This document shows, piece after piece, positions 1 through 8,540 of a stretch of 20,260 nt of DNA (position 1 is the first letter of the stretch; each line of letters begins with the position of its first letter). The translations under genes were made by a program, and so were the position numbers. This stretch comes from Chara braunii. Its lineage: Eukaryota; Streptophyta; Charophyceae; Charales; Characeae. The notes beneath the pieces were generated by a model. It ran no database searches and had not been told where the DNA came from. It worked only from the letters and a program-made list of their open reading frames with translations. Location: assembly GCA_003427395.1 (NCBI GenBank), contig BFEA01000080.1:3388960-3409219 (forward strand), in the 5' to 3' direction.

Positions 1-49
<49 letters not shown>
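1..49. repeat. (GA)n microsatellite, cut by the window start
   Basis: Uninterrupted AG dinucleotides run from the first base to position 49 and then decay into purine-rich sequence (cgaaagagaa). The true left end lies outside the window. It is the same motif as the tract at 10018-10145. Confidence 0.97.
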
Positions 50-54
<5 letters not shown>

Positions 55-239
55 AGAGAATAGGTAGGAGAAAAGAGAGGAAATGCTTACCTCCCTTGGT
101 CGGTGAGGTTAGGCGGTATCGGATAGGAGCAAGGAGGAGGTAAGAGAGCGGGGCATACAACTTGAAAGGAGAACGTAGAATAAGGGAACCCACGATTCCT
201 GATGAGATCGAGGGAATTGAAAGGCGATGGCGGTGTCGG
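50..239. other. unannotated purine-rich flank
   Basis: No open frame, RNA gene or repeat could be supported here. A CTGATGA at 199-205 followed by GAAA was examined as a hammerhead core and rejected. Confidence 0.5.
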
Positions 240-267
240 GGCAAATACCCTTGTCAGGGTATTTGCC
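240..267. repeat. perfect 12-bp hairpin, copy 1 of a dispersed pair
   Basis: GGCAAATACCCT (240-251), loop TGTC (252-255), AGGGTATTTGCC (256-267): all 12 pairs are Watson-Crick. The right arm runs into TTTGCCGAGGG, which resembles the subterminal repeats of some plant CACTA transposons; that resemblance is recalled and not tested. A related hairpin sits at 17697-17722 with the shared core ATACCCTTGT and altered arms. A weaker GTCGGAC/GTCTGAC stem (281-297) follows immediately. Confidence 0.85.
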
Positions 268-531
268 GAGGGTTTTCAACGTCGGACGCTGTCTGACTTT
301 TTCGCTTAATTGAAGGACTTGACGAGACTGATGTTTGTCAAAAGTTTATTCAGACCAACCTTATAATTGAGAGACCTAAAACCAAACGTCGTTGACGTAT
401 GACGTCATTGACATCCGATTGAAACAACGGGAATCAGCGGCACGACTTGTCGTTCGCAGTTCCCGATAAGGCCGCAATGGTGCGCGGTCATGGAAAAACT
501 AGAGCTAGACCTAGTCTACCTAACAGCCGCA

Positions 532-633
532 CGATTCAAGACCTAAGTAGGCTAAAAAGAGGGATGCATCGGGTATAGCAACGGCGCGATTCAGGGCCTA
601 AGTAGGCTAAAAAGAGCGATGCATCGAGTATAG
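532..633. repeat. two-copy tandem duplication, 55-bp period
   Basis: A 47-bp segment starting CGATTCA and ending GTATAG occurs at 532-578 and again at 587-633 with only a few substitutions, separated by an 8-bp spacer. Both copies share CCTAAGTAGGCTAAAAAGAG and GATGCATCG. No coding content is seen. Confidence 0.9.
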
Positions 634-758
634 AGCCACGACGTAGGGGGAATAGGAAGAAGGGTCTTATTTCCCGAGCCGCGGGGGTTGACATCGAGCC
701 AAGGGATTGATGGGCCGATGTCGAGGCCACGGGGCCAGCCAAACATGTAGGGCCACAA

Positions 759-814
759 GCAGGCGAGGCCTGCAGGGCCTCAGGTAGGTTGGGCCTGAGG
801 CAGGCAGAGCCTGC
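759..814. repeat. three adjacent GC-rich hairpins
   Basis: Hairpin A is GCAGGC-GAG-GCCTGC (759-773). Hairpin B is GCCTCAGG (777-784), a 9-nt loop, then CCTGAGGC (794-801). Hairpin C is GCAGGC-AGA-GCCTGC (800-814). A and C have identical arms with different 3-nt loops and flank B symmetrically, so the segment can form a three-stem array in RNA or single-stranded DNA. B and C share two bases, so both cannot be fully formed at once. Confidence 0.8.
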
Positions 815-839
815 AAGGCCACGACATGGAAAAGAACTG

Positions 840-970
840 ACTGGGCGAGCTCTTCATATAGAAGAGTTGCACCTATCACTATCGTGATAGGAGTTAGCCC
901 AGTAGGTTACCCCACATGACTCTTACCATGCAGATACCAGGATCGAACTGGATATGCCAGCCTACTGGGC
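840..970. repeat. nested inverted repeats with a shared switching arm
   Basis: ACTGGGC (840-846) can pair with GCCCAGT (897-903), enclosing two hairpins: CTCTTC-ATATA-GAAGAG (850-866) and CCTATCAC-TATC-GTGATAGG (872-891). The same arm, extended to GCCCAGTAGG (897-906), is perfectly complementary over 10 bp to CCTACTGGGC (961-970). The two long helices are therefore mutually exclusive. The second helix encloses the tRNA-like boxes annotated separately. Confidence 0.8.
895..950 (+). other. tRNA-like pol III promoter boxes (possible SINE or tRNA relic)
   Basis: TAGCCCAGTAGG (895-906) fits the plant A-box consensus TRGYNNARNNGG at every constrained position. GGATCGAACTG (940-950) is a weak B-box with TCGA in place. 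The roughly 33-nt spacing between boxes suits a tRNA. CTCTTA in the middle recalls a tRNA-Lys(CTT) anticodon loop. However, no D stem and no 7-bp acceptor pair as in a real tRNA, so it is at best a decayed tRNA-derived element. On the minus strand the same place gives a good T-arm, CCAG-TTCGATC-CTGG, at 952-938, without the rest of a tRNA. Confidence 0.3.
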
Positions 971-1126
971 AAAGCTCATTTTGGAGTTGCCCGCCGTAAC
1001 ACTGCCTCCTCGATCAATTCTGGTCATCCGATCGCAAAGATCGCGCGGCCCAAGTCGAGCGCGCGGCTGCAGTATGGCCCCTGCACAAGGATGACACGCA
1101 TAAATCGAAAAAACAGTCAAAATTTT

Positions 1127-1150
1127 TTCGATTCCCTTAAGGGAATCGAA
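1127..1150. repeat. perfect 24-bp palindrome carrying a B-box-like motif
   Basis: The 24 bases from TTCGATTCCC to GGGAATCGAA are a perfect dyad centred on TTAA with no loop. Read on the minus strand, AGTTCGATTCC (1151-1141) matches the pol III B-box in all but about one position and follows GGTCTCG, as in a tRNA T-arm. No partner A-box is recognised 30-60 nt upstream on that strand. Confidence 0.85.
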
Positions 1151-1216
1151 CTCGAGACCTACGTATCAGAGAAGGGGGGGGAGGAAACGCTAGCAAGGCG
1201 AGGGAAAGAAAACCAT

Positions 1217-1240
1217 GGCCGTTGGCTTATGCCAACGGCC
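1217..1240. repeat. perfect 10-bp hairpin beside an A-rich tract
   Basis: GGCCGTTGGC (1217-1226), loop TTAT, GCCAACGGCC (1231-1240). A CCTTT and then A-rich sequence follow (1242-1270). On the minus strand the T-rich run precedes the hairpin. It resembles GCCGTTGGC/GCCGTCGGC-type inverted motifs recalled from plant DNA transposons, but no terminal repeats or target duplication were found. Confidence 0.85.
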
Positions 1241-1286
1241 CCTTTAAAAAAAATAAAAAATAAAAAAATAATCTAACTAAAAGTAG

Positions 1287-1362
1287 GCGCCATGTGGCGC
1301 GTTCAGAAGAAACAAGGACTTACAGTCCCCACGAATAGTTGCAGGCGCCCGTAATAACGGGC
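1287..1362. repeat. two further short hairpins
   Basis: GCGCCA-TG-TGGCGC (1287-1300) and GCCCG-TAATAA-CGGGC (1347-1362). They end the left-hand chain of stems that starts at 240. The stretch 1363-1477 is T-rich with no recognised feature. Confidence 0.7.
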
Positions 1363-1473
1363 AGCCGATTTCCAGGTAAGTTAGTTTTTGTTTTTTCCTA
1401 TTTTTGTTTTCTTCTTTTATTTCTAGATTTTTTTTTTTAGATTCTTTTAGGATCTAGCCTAGCGCCCATTCGT

Positions 1474-1477
<4 letters not shown>

Positions 1478-1568
<91 letters not shown>
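1478..1568. repeat. homopolymer A91
   Basis: Ninety-one consecutive A residues follow CGTTCTT and end at GAGTAAAG. This could be the tail of a retroposed element on the plus strand or an expanded mononucleotide tract. No flanking target-site duplication was identified. Long runs like this are also prone to assembly-length error. Confidence 0.95.
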
Positions 1569-1571
<3 letters not shown>

Positions 1572-2370
1572 TAAAGCAAATGAGGCAACTGCCTTTTGAG
1601 GGGAAAAAATGCAGTCTTCTCAGACTGTGTAGGAGCACAAAAGCTCCCACTTCGTTTTGGGAGGAATAACTGTGACCGCAAGAGATCTTGCGGCTCACAA
1701 GTGCGCATGTGGAAAAGGGTCTGAGGGAGTTGAAGAGGGGGAGAGAGAGAGAAAACGGGGTGGTTGGGAGAAGGAGGACATGTTTCTCCCAGCCTGACAA
1801 CTGTACTTCCTGTTTTCAGGGGAGGGCAGTAGAGGGAAGGAACAGGCAGTGGACAAATAACTGCATGCTCCTGGCCCAAATCACGGCCAGGAACATTGCA
1901 GTTGAAGGGGTTGGAATTTTTCTTTTATGTCTTCTTGAAACCTAGGCCAAGGGAACATGAGTCACAACATGCCCAAGAGACTAGAAAACGGTGTCGTGGT
2001 CATAGGGGAAGTGAAACGATAAATGGTGACCGCGAGATGAGGATCTCGCAGCCGGAAATAATCGGTACACGTGACACATACGGGGAGAGAAAATTGGGCC
2101 TCATAGGCGTGAGTGTGACGCCACGGTAACACAGTGGAGCTGAAGGCGAGTGACGGTAACGTGAAGGCGCCATCAGACTGTGGGGAAGTAATTATATTGG
2201 ACAAGTGTCACGACAAGCGATTGTTTTAAGAAGTGGTGTAGATCACTTTGCGGACAACTGGGGGCGACAACCTTCACGTCGAAAGGGGCGTAATTCTATA
2301 CGGTCTTCTTGAGTGTGTCGTTCAAAGTCACTCAAGGTCAGTTAAATAGTCAGTCAATTGATTGACTCAG
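1569..2370. repeat. hairpin repeat family, left-hand copy
   Basis: The segment 1942-2090 aligns by eye with 15378-15530, sharing in order CTAGGC, CTAGAAAA/TTAGAAAA, a GTGA-type hairpin, AATAATCGG and ACAC. It carries a series of stems: CAGTCT/AGACTG (1612-1627), GGAGC/GCTCC (1632-1647), GTGA+CCGCAAGA/TCTTGCGG+TCAC (1672-1698), AACTGCA...TCCTGGCC/GGCCAGGA...TGCAGTT (1859-1903), GCGAGAT-GAGG-ATCTCGC (2032-2049), CTTGAGTG/CACTCAAG (2308-2336) and AGTCAAT-TG-ATTGACT (2352-2367). Short open frames exist on both strands but none resembles a known protein. Confidence 0.65.
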
Positions 2371-3550
2371 ATTTTTCTTCACACCTGTATGAACCCACAC
2401 TTTGCTTAACCCTGTTTCATTGAATGCTCATTGAAAAGGTAGAGGAAAGTCGTGCGTATCGTGCATGTGAATGGGAAGGTCAGACTTGAGCATGGGATTG
2501 CACTGGTTTTCTCTTGAACTTGTTGCCTCTGCGTGTTGTGCAGGTAGGTAGAAAGATGCTTGCAAAGGAAATTGATTATGCCTATTTGAGAAAATGGAAA
2601 AGGAGTGTCTTCTTTTGATTTCTCACCCGCCTGCATGCCAAGAAGGGTTGGTTGTTTTGAAAAATGTCAATTTTGTGTGCACCGTAAAACAAATTCGAAT
2701 CAAATAAAGCAGATAAGGTCAAACGAACGTAGTATTTTCCCAAAGATTGGTCATTTATTTCCTAAATGACTTTATCTGTTTTATTTGGTTTTCATTCTCT
2801 ACCTTTTCTAACTATTTTTGTTTGAGTTACCTTGGGCAAGAGACGAAGGGGACAACTGAAAATCTACTTGTGGTGAAAACATTCTCTTTCTTCAGGAAGC
2901 ATCTGGGGCGAGGGTTTGTTACTTTACGAGCCGACCCTGTTATCGACCCAGAGTGGACAGTTCTATGGGGGGTACTTTGCCGATTCGGTGGAGATGGCCC
3001 GACTTTTGAGATCCGAGTCTTGTGCTCGGGCGAGGAGTCGGAGTACCCAAGACCACTACCTAGAGTGAGAGGCACGCAACACCTCAAGCAATGCCCCTGA
3101 TCAAGAATCATCCGCAAAACAGCCCATCATCCAAGAAGATTGAGAAACGTATGAAGACGAATGTGTGCGTGTTAAATCTTAGATCAGTGGTAGGATGGAA
3201 TGAATAACTTTGGCAACGCATCTCATCAAGTGAAAACTAAGACAAAGCGACCACCTTGTCGACTGCATCGAGGTTATTGTCGAAAACCAACTCTTAGTTG
3301 GTGGTTGTATGATTGTTTTGTGGAGTTCGACCTAAGATAGTCGGATTGTTTTTTTTTTTTTATCTTGTGTGATTGGATGTATTGTATGATGATTTATATT
3401 CGTTCGGTTATCATTTCAGATTGGATATATATTTATGTCGACTACGATCGCTTTCTTTTGATATAATTATCTGTGGATGTTTAACTTTCGTTTGACGGTG
3501 TGACTAAGGGACTAGGAAGATTTTAGTTTCACGCTTGGTTGAGACCGTCC
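2371..3550. other. no gene recognised
   Basis: A plus-strand frame at 2747-3100 (117 codons) has no recognisable domain, and nothing else supports it. The stretch holds a hairpin ACCAACT-CTT-AGTTGGT (3286-3302) and a T-run near 3349-3361. AT-rich spacers dominate the rest. It probably includes upstream parts of the LTR-like sequence that follows, but its left boundary could not be found. Confidence 0.5.
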
Positions 3551-3737
3551 TAGTCGACCGGCGTCCGCTTCGTACTCAGGAGATCAGCACCCTAAGGAAC
3601 GAACGACGCTCGGGTCCACTTGGCGTTAACCAAACGTATCTATACTATGGCGAACGAGCAAACGCCCTCGGCTAACCACCTCTGCAATTGCATCTGAAAG
3701 CTTTCGCATGTGGGTCAGTAGCTCGGTAGGGATACGC

Positions 3738-3765
3738 CCCTAAGGGTGGTGACAACCCCTTAGGG
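3738..3765 (+). repeat. hairpin with conserved TGGTGACA loop, copy 1
   Basis: CCCTAAGGG (3738-3746), loop TGGTGACAAC (3747-3756), CCCTTAGGG (3757-3765): a perfect 9-bp stem. The homologous position at 9140-9173 keeps the TGGTGACAG loop but closes it with a different stem. Confidence 0.8.
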
Positions 3766-3825
3766 AAGAAAATCTTATGCCCCGCGAGAACCTATCCTGT
3801 CGTAGGGGACCGCGGGATGTACAGC

Positions 3826-3838
3826 TGGCGCACTAGGC
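3826..3838 (+). other. candidate primer-binding site
   Basis: TGGCGCACTAGGC starts two bases after a terminal CA. TGG is the complement of a tRNA CCA end. The next bases resemble the TGGCGCC class used by many plant gypsy elements but differ from the seventh base on. The priming tRNA is not identified. The same TGGCGCACT is retained in copy 2 at 9232. Confidence 0.4.
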
Positions 3839-3972
3839 TAGAGCGGCGAAGGGACGACGCGACCGTGGCCATCTCGGCGACTCGCGGGATTAGTTAGGCG
3901 TCGTTCCCGAGTTATTTCTTGATTTTTGTTTGGTTTAACTCCTGCGTGACATGGTCGGGAAGACTCCCGGCC

Positions 3973-6204
3973 TTTGCAATGATCGCCGCGGATCTGCGGA
4001 CAGGCTTCAAGTTCGAAGCGTGGTAACAAATTTCGGTGCGGTGGGCAGTGAAAGCTACACACAAGGAAGAAGGAGAATTGGCAGAGTGTTGATGCACCTA
4101 GCCAGTTTCTGGCGAAAATTTTATTTTTATCCTTCACGACTGTTGATTCGTGCAGTGGACGCGCCCCAACGGGGGTATATCTTCCTATGCTCTTGCGGAA
4201 GATTTAAGCCATCTTGCATGTTTCAGTAGAGAGGATCGCGCGATTCGTCGAGGTAGTCGTGAAAGTCGAGATACGACTAGTACTCAACATCGGGATCATA
4301 TTCGTTGCGGTGGTTCTGGTCGTTAAGCTTCATCCATGTAGCGATTGTGTTCACTGTTCACGTTGACGTATGCCACGGTGTTCACCGTCCTCTGCTGATT
4401 GTCCTCTTTCCGTTTGTCATCAGGGTGCTTGGCATCTCGTTCGGCAACAAGATCGTCGGGATCTTTAGTACCGCGTTCATACACTGTTCGTTGTGCCCGG
4501 CAGTCGTCGCTACCGGTAGGATCTGATCGTAATCGTAACCAGGTACACTAAGGCGGAGGGGGGATTCAGAGAAAGGAACGTACGTTTCCATAATCTGGCG
4601 GACAGTTCGTTCTCGGCTCCAACGGGTAATGAGCAAAGTCACGGGTGGCCTCATTGGTGCGTACCTGCCCATAGCCGAGCGGAGGATTCATTCTTTTTTT
4701 TTTCGCATTTGATAAAATTTGGAGTGAGACCGGACGACTGTTGCACGACGTTCTAATTGTTGCACTCTGTCCCATTTGGGGTTGGACTGGTCAGTAAAGC
4801 GTTAGGCAATTGGACTGTGGTCGTCTCGTGCAAGCCAAACCGTCGTTTTTCAGATGTATTGAGGGTATAAGGAGTGACGGTCAGGAGGAGGAGGTACGAA
4901 GTGAAAAACGAGAAGAGGAGAGTTAGGAAGAGAAGGAGACGGGCTACGAAGGCTTGGCACGGTTTGTTGCCCCCACTCAGCACGGACCACTTCCCATCAG
5001 AGTTCGCTGCAGTGTCTTGCAGTACACAGATGTCTCTGCTATGGGACGCTGTGGATTTGTCGAGCACGCACATCGGGCTTCACTGTGCTTTCATTTTTTT
5101 ACTGTTGGGCCTTGCAGTGCATCTATTGTGAACTACTACTGTAAACGATTGCTGTATAGATGGGTTGACTGAGATTGAGGAGGAGTGTTGCGGTTGTAGT
5201 CCTTTTGAACGGACTATAGATGTGCTTATTAGACTAAGGTTACCGCTTTCGACCGGTATCGCTGTTACATCACTGTTGGTTTCGTACAGAGTATGACAGA
5301 CGTTGTTTCTTTTTGGTTGTTGTTGGTGGTTACAGATTGTTGCAGCAGGAGATCTGAACTTACAATAGCGCCTATGGATTGTTGGATGTTGGGTCTTGCT
5401 GGCTGAATGTGTATCAGACGGATCGTCGCTTTGACCACACCTTTGTCGTATTGAGGCGCCCTCAATCGCTGTACGAGCAACATCCAGTTAAGCTCGACAA
5501 CGATTACAGTATTTTAGATAGAGCACGGGTGCGTGTTCTATTTGAATGGTGTGGTTCTAGACTGCGTTTTACGACTTTGGTTAGCGGTTGAAGTATTGCG
5601 GTTTGAGGGTGTGATCAGGCTTGTTGCGCACAAATTACTGCAGCAACTTTAGGAGACTATCAGAAGGTTGCTACTTGCGACTTGGTCGTGCTTCGGCCGG
5701 TCTCATTGCATTCTATTGGCCATCATAGCGAAACCCTCAGGCGCATGAAGATTTTAAGGCCCTCTCACATCAGTTGAGTTGGCCCTCTCTTGTATCTCGA
5801 GCGTCCGAAACCCCTCTCTCTGCCTTTCTTACTCTAAGTCTAGTTTAAGGTCATGAGAGGAAGGCGGCAGGCGGGATTGCAACCCATAGGACCACAATAA
5901 GACCTTGTGGGAGATCCACCCACCGATTGCGGGAGCTCTGCCGGAGCCCAGGCGAGGTTCTGGAGGCAGGGAACACTCAGGTATAATGCTCGTTTTACTC
6001 GTGTGATCCCGTTCCCTAAACTATATTACCCTTTGTTATTACATGCCTGTAAGTATGACTGAGAAGGCTAACTGATTTTTTTGTTTGTTTTGAATTCAGG
6101 ACATGATCTGAAAGGTCAAATTGGAAAGTATGTATGATAAAGTCAGATTATCGGTGTGATTTCAGACGGAATGAGACTGTGACATTATTTGTTGTTATAT
6201 TGCG
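3973..6204. other. no gene recognised; possible remnant retroelement interior
   Basis: Open frames up to about 106 codons occur on both strands, but none has a recognisable motif and they overlap one another. Visible structure includes ATCTTCC/GGAAGAT (4179-4203), TAGTCC/GGACTA (5197-5216), and ATAGAGCACG-GGTG-CGTGTTCTAT (5518-5541; ten pairs, one of them G-T). Position downstream of the primer-binding-site-like motif suggests non-coding or decayed element interior. Confidence 0.45.
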
Positions 6205-7135
6205 GAGGCTGGGCGAACACATAAATTGCGGGTTGTTCAGCCACACGCACTTGTTGCTTGTTTAGGCGGAGCTAGACTAGTTGAGTAGTCTGGTTCTACG
6301 CTGTATGTCATTGTTTGGGATGACTAGTCACACCATAAGTTGGTGTGGTCTAGTTATATGCCTCTTGTCGTTTGTTTAGGCAAAGGTAGATCGAGCCATA
6401 TAAGCCGGTAGCAGATAAAGCAGAGGAGAAAATAAGATTCAGAGTATAAAATTGAGTGGTAACTTTGGGCAGGTTGACTCATCCATAAGTTGGGTAGTTG
6501 GTCCTATGCCCCTGATAACACAAAAGCAGAGAGGTATATAAAGCTTGACTATTTATTTTTTTAAACATAACAGATGTTTGACTGGGGATCCTCATAAGTT
6601 GAGGTGACTTAACCACTCATCTGAAGACAGAAAAGGATTGTGAATCTATTTATTGAATGTAGTTGTGTTGCGGAGTCTGAGCGAACGCATAAGTTGCGGG
6701 TTGTTCAGTCACACGCGCTTGTTGCTTGTCTAGGTTGGGTTGGACTACTCATAAGTTGGGTAGTCTGGTTCTACGCCATATGTCACTGTTTGGGTTGGCT
6801 AAGCGCATCATAAGTTGGTGTGTTCTAGTCATATGTCTTTTGTCGTTTGTTCAGGCTAAGGATGGTCCCTCATAAGTTGAGGATGTTCGGTTTTTTGTGT
6901 ATGCCGAGCGTTCAGGTTGACCAGTCTCACCATAAGTTGATGCGGCCCGGTCATACGCCTTATGTCAACTGTTTAGGCACAAACCGGCCACACCATAAGT
7001 TGGTGTGATTCGGTCTTATGCTCTACATATACTTGTGATACTAGACTAGGGCACCATAAGTTGGCGTGACCTAGTCATATAAACAGGCAGGTCAGTCACA
7101 TCCATAAGTTGGGTTGGCTGATCCTATGTCTTATG
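6205..7135 (+). repeat. tandem array of ~61-bp stem-loop units around CATAAGTTG
   Basis: Eleven exact copies of CATAAGTTG start at 6334, 6484, 6593, 6688, 6750, 6809, 6871, 6931, 6994, 7055 and 7103, plus one variant (ATAAATTG) at 6221. The regular part has spacings of 62, 59, 62, 60, 63 and 61 bp; wider gaps on the left hold decayed units (for example 6265-6300, where CATAAG is missing). Each unit folds with loop TAAGT closed by CA/TG. The next pair varies in step: C-G in five units, T-A in two, G-C in one, T-G in two, and a mismatch in one. Outer arms also differ yet usually pair: ACTAG/CTAGT (6323/6350), GACTAC/GTAGTC (6743/6760), TGACC/GGTCA (6918/6949), ACCG/CGGT (6983/7011), GACTAGG/CCTAGTC (7044/7070). 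Linkers share TATGYC and TTTAGGC-like words. No protein frame spans it. I do not recognise this family. Confidence 0.93.
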
Positions 7136-7520
7136 TAAGGAAGGTTAAAAGGGAATAACAATGGTTTTTGAACAAACTATGCGACTTGGGAAGGAACTTG
7201 AAGATTGGCGAGAGATGTTGTTACACTCACCTTTGTATGCTTTGGGGGCTATCTCTGGGGACTTTTTTTTTTAATAGGTTAGTTGCTTTAGATGCTCGTT
7301 GAGTGCTGAAGCTATAGGTAGGTAAGATGGATGCTGGAAGGGAAACTTGGGATAAGATAGGACTGACCCTACTAGGAGTTAGGATCGGTGGTAGCTCACG
7401 ATGCCATCTTCAAGAAGGGGTCGTGCAGACTATCTCCGATTCTAACTATCAAGTAAGTGTCATAAGTTAGTCCCAAGTATAGTTGTACTTTGTCTTTGCA
7501 TTTTCAGCTTCGTATAAATC
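7136..7520. other. no feature recognised
   Basis: AT-leaning spacer between the two tandem arrays. There is a T-run at 7264-7272 and no supported frame. Confidence 0.5.
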
Positions 7521-7755
7521 TTGACAGTCTCCTGTTCCTACGGGAAGCGCTGCCAAAATTTTATAGATCTGAAAGAGTTATTCATTTTTTGACACCTGAA
7601 AATTTTGAAAAAATATTTTTCCTACGGGAAGCGCTGTCGAAATTTTCTATATTTTAAAGGAATTAAGGTATTTTAGAACTTGAGAATCCGACAGTCTCCC
7701 CTCGTTTAAGGGATATACTGTCAAAATTTCTGACATTCTTTTGTAAATATCAGAG
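7521..7755. repeat. three tandem copies with an exact 84-bp period
   Basis: The CTG that closes each hairpin block ends at 7552, 7636 and 7720, exactly 84 bp apart. Copies 1 and 2 share CCTACGGGAAGCGCTG (7537-7552 and 7621-7636). Copy 3 has diverged there but restores the flanking stem as GACAGT (7690-7695)/ACTGTC (7717-7722) with an inner CCCT/AGGG. Copy 1 has TTGACAG/CTGCCAA with inner TTCC/GGAA. Each block is followed by an AAAATTT-like run. No coding potential is seen. Confidence 0.85.
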
Positions 7756-8540
7756 GCTAGTTAGAAAGGTAGGTTTATTTTCATGATCACTCAAGCATGG
7801 CTTGGGCACTGGCCTGTGGTGCATTGCAGGTCACCTTTATTCAAATTGATTCAAGATTTGGGCTAGTATCAGCTTGATCCGATGAGGATCATCTTCTATT
7901 ATCACTGATAACAGGTCGGTTGTCGATTCGTCGGTTTTCGACTCAACTGCAATCCACTCATGCCACTCAACCTAAAGGCTTTAGCCCTATGGTTTGATTT
8001 GTTTCGTTGTGTTTTCGCCCAAACTTTATTTGAATGACCATTTAATAACGATACTGAGTATTTTATTTTGAGAGTTACACAAAGAGTGAGGCTTGTATGG
8101 AGAAAGCGAGGAGTGTAAGCGCAAAAAATGGTTGAAGTTGACCCCGTGTAGTGCATGAACTTTTGGTTGAATCTTTGATGTGATTGCAGGTATGTTTGGT
8201 GATTCTGACTTTGGAATTGACTGCCTACGATTACTTTAGTATATATGGTTGAGAGGAGTCTCACTGTGCTTGTAAGAAGTGATCGTCACATATTTATAAC
8301 CTTCTATATATACGTACATATATGCGCGTTGCATGTTCGCGCGACTTATTGTGACCGTGTGCAAAGGGTTAAACAAATTATACTTTGAGAGAAAAGGGAG
8401 ATTCCCCTTTCATCCTTTTTGCTTTTTAGAATTTTATAGTTGGACGTAATAGTTTGTGGCAGCCGTCAAAGTAAAAACCCTTGAGTTCTCTTCACGCCCT
8501 GGATGGTGGAGCTGGTCTCTAGGGCAATAAGAAACGATTG
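7756..8540. other. no gene recognised
   Basis: A minus-strand frame at 7902-8264 (120 codons) has low complexity and no recognisable motif. The rest is AT-rich with TATATA words near 8305-8325. Nothing else could be supported. Confidence 0.45.

Larger units (their letters stand above)
3551..3972 (+). mobile_element. LTR-end-like copy 1 with leader (decayed LTR retroelement)
   Basis: This segment recurs, diverged, at about 8950-9310. Shared landmarks in order are GTCCTAGTC, CGAACGAG..AACGCCCTCGG, CCACCTCTGC, a TTTCGCA block, CAGTAGCTC, GGGATACGCC, GGTGACA, TCCTGTCGTAGGGG and TGGCGCACT. The offset between the copies changes only from 5401 to 5406 bp across 175 bp. In this copy ATGTACA ends at 3823, two bases before TGGCGCACT (3826), which is the layout of an LTR 3' end (..CA) followed by a primer-binding site. 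Stems CCCGCG/CGCGGG (3781-3816) and GGTCGGGA/TCCCGGCC (3953-3972, one G-T pair) flank it. No gag or pol follows. The LTR interpretation is inference; the repeat relationship is visible directly. Confidence 0.55.

Noticed and set aside
199-225. CTGATGA followed by GAAA, as in a hammerhead ribozyme core
   Set aside because: Stem II would have about three weak pairs and no complementary stems I and III or cleavage triplet were found. The minus-strand CTGATGA..GAAA near 4400-4420 fails for the same reason, and 10286 lacks GAAA.
393-407. as-1-like pair of TGACG motifs
   Set aside because: TGACGTATGACGTCA resembles a bZIP site, but no gene or promoter is nearby to give it meaning.
924-939. Minus-strand initiator-Met-type primer-binding site (TGGTATC)
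   Set aside because: Only the first seven bases match the usual TGGTATCAGAGC and no LTR-ending CA precedes it.
895-970. A functional tRNA gene
   Set aside because: A- and B-box-like words are present, but the D stem and the 7-bp acceptor do not pair as a tRNA. The 10-bp terminal complementarity includes part of the A-box itself. Kept only as tRNA-like boxes.
1454-1879. Minus-strand frames with a poly-Phe stretch
   Set aside because: They are produced by the A91 tract and have no conserved flanking domain.
2747-3100. 117-codon plus-strand frame
   Set aside because: No motif recognised, no supporting neighbour, and such a length is expected by chance in a window of this size.
6205-7135. CRISPR array reading of the CATAAGTTG repeats
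   Set aside because: Repeat cores are only 9 bp, units differ throughout, the intervals share words, and the context is eukaryotic without cas genes.
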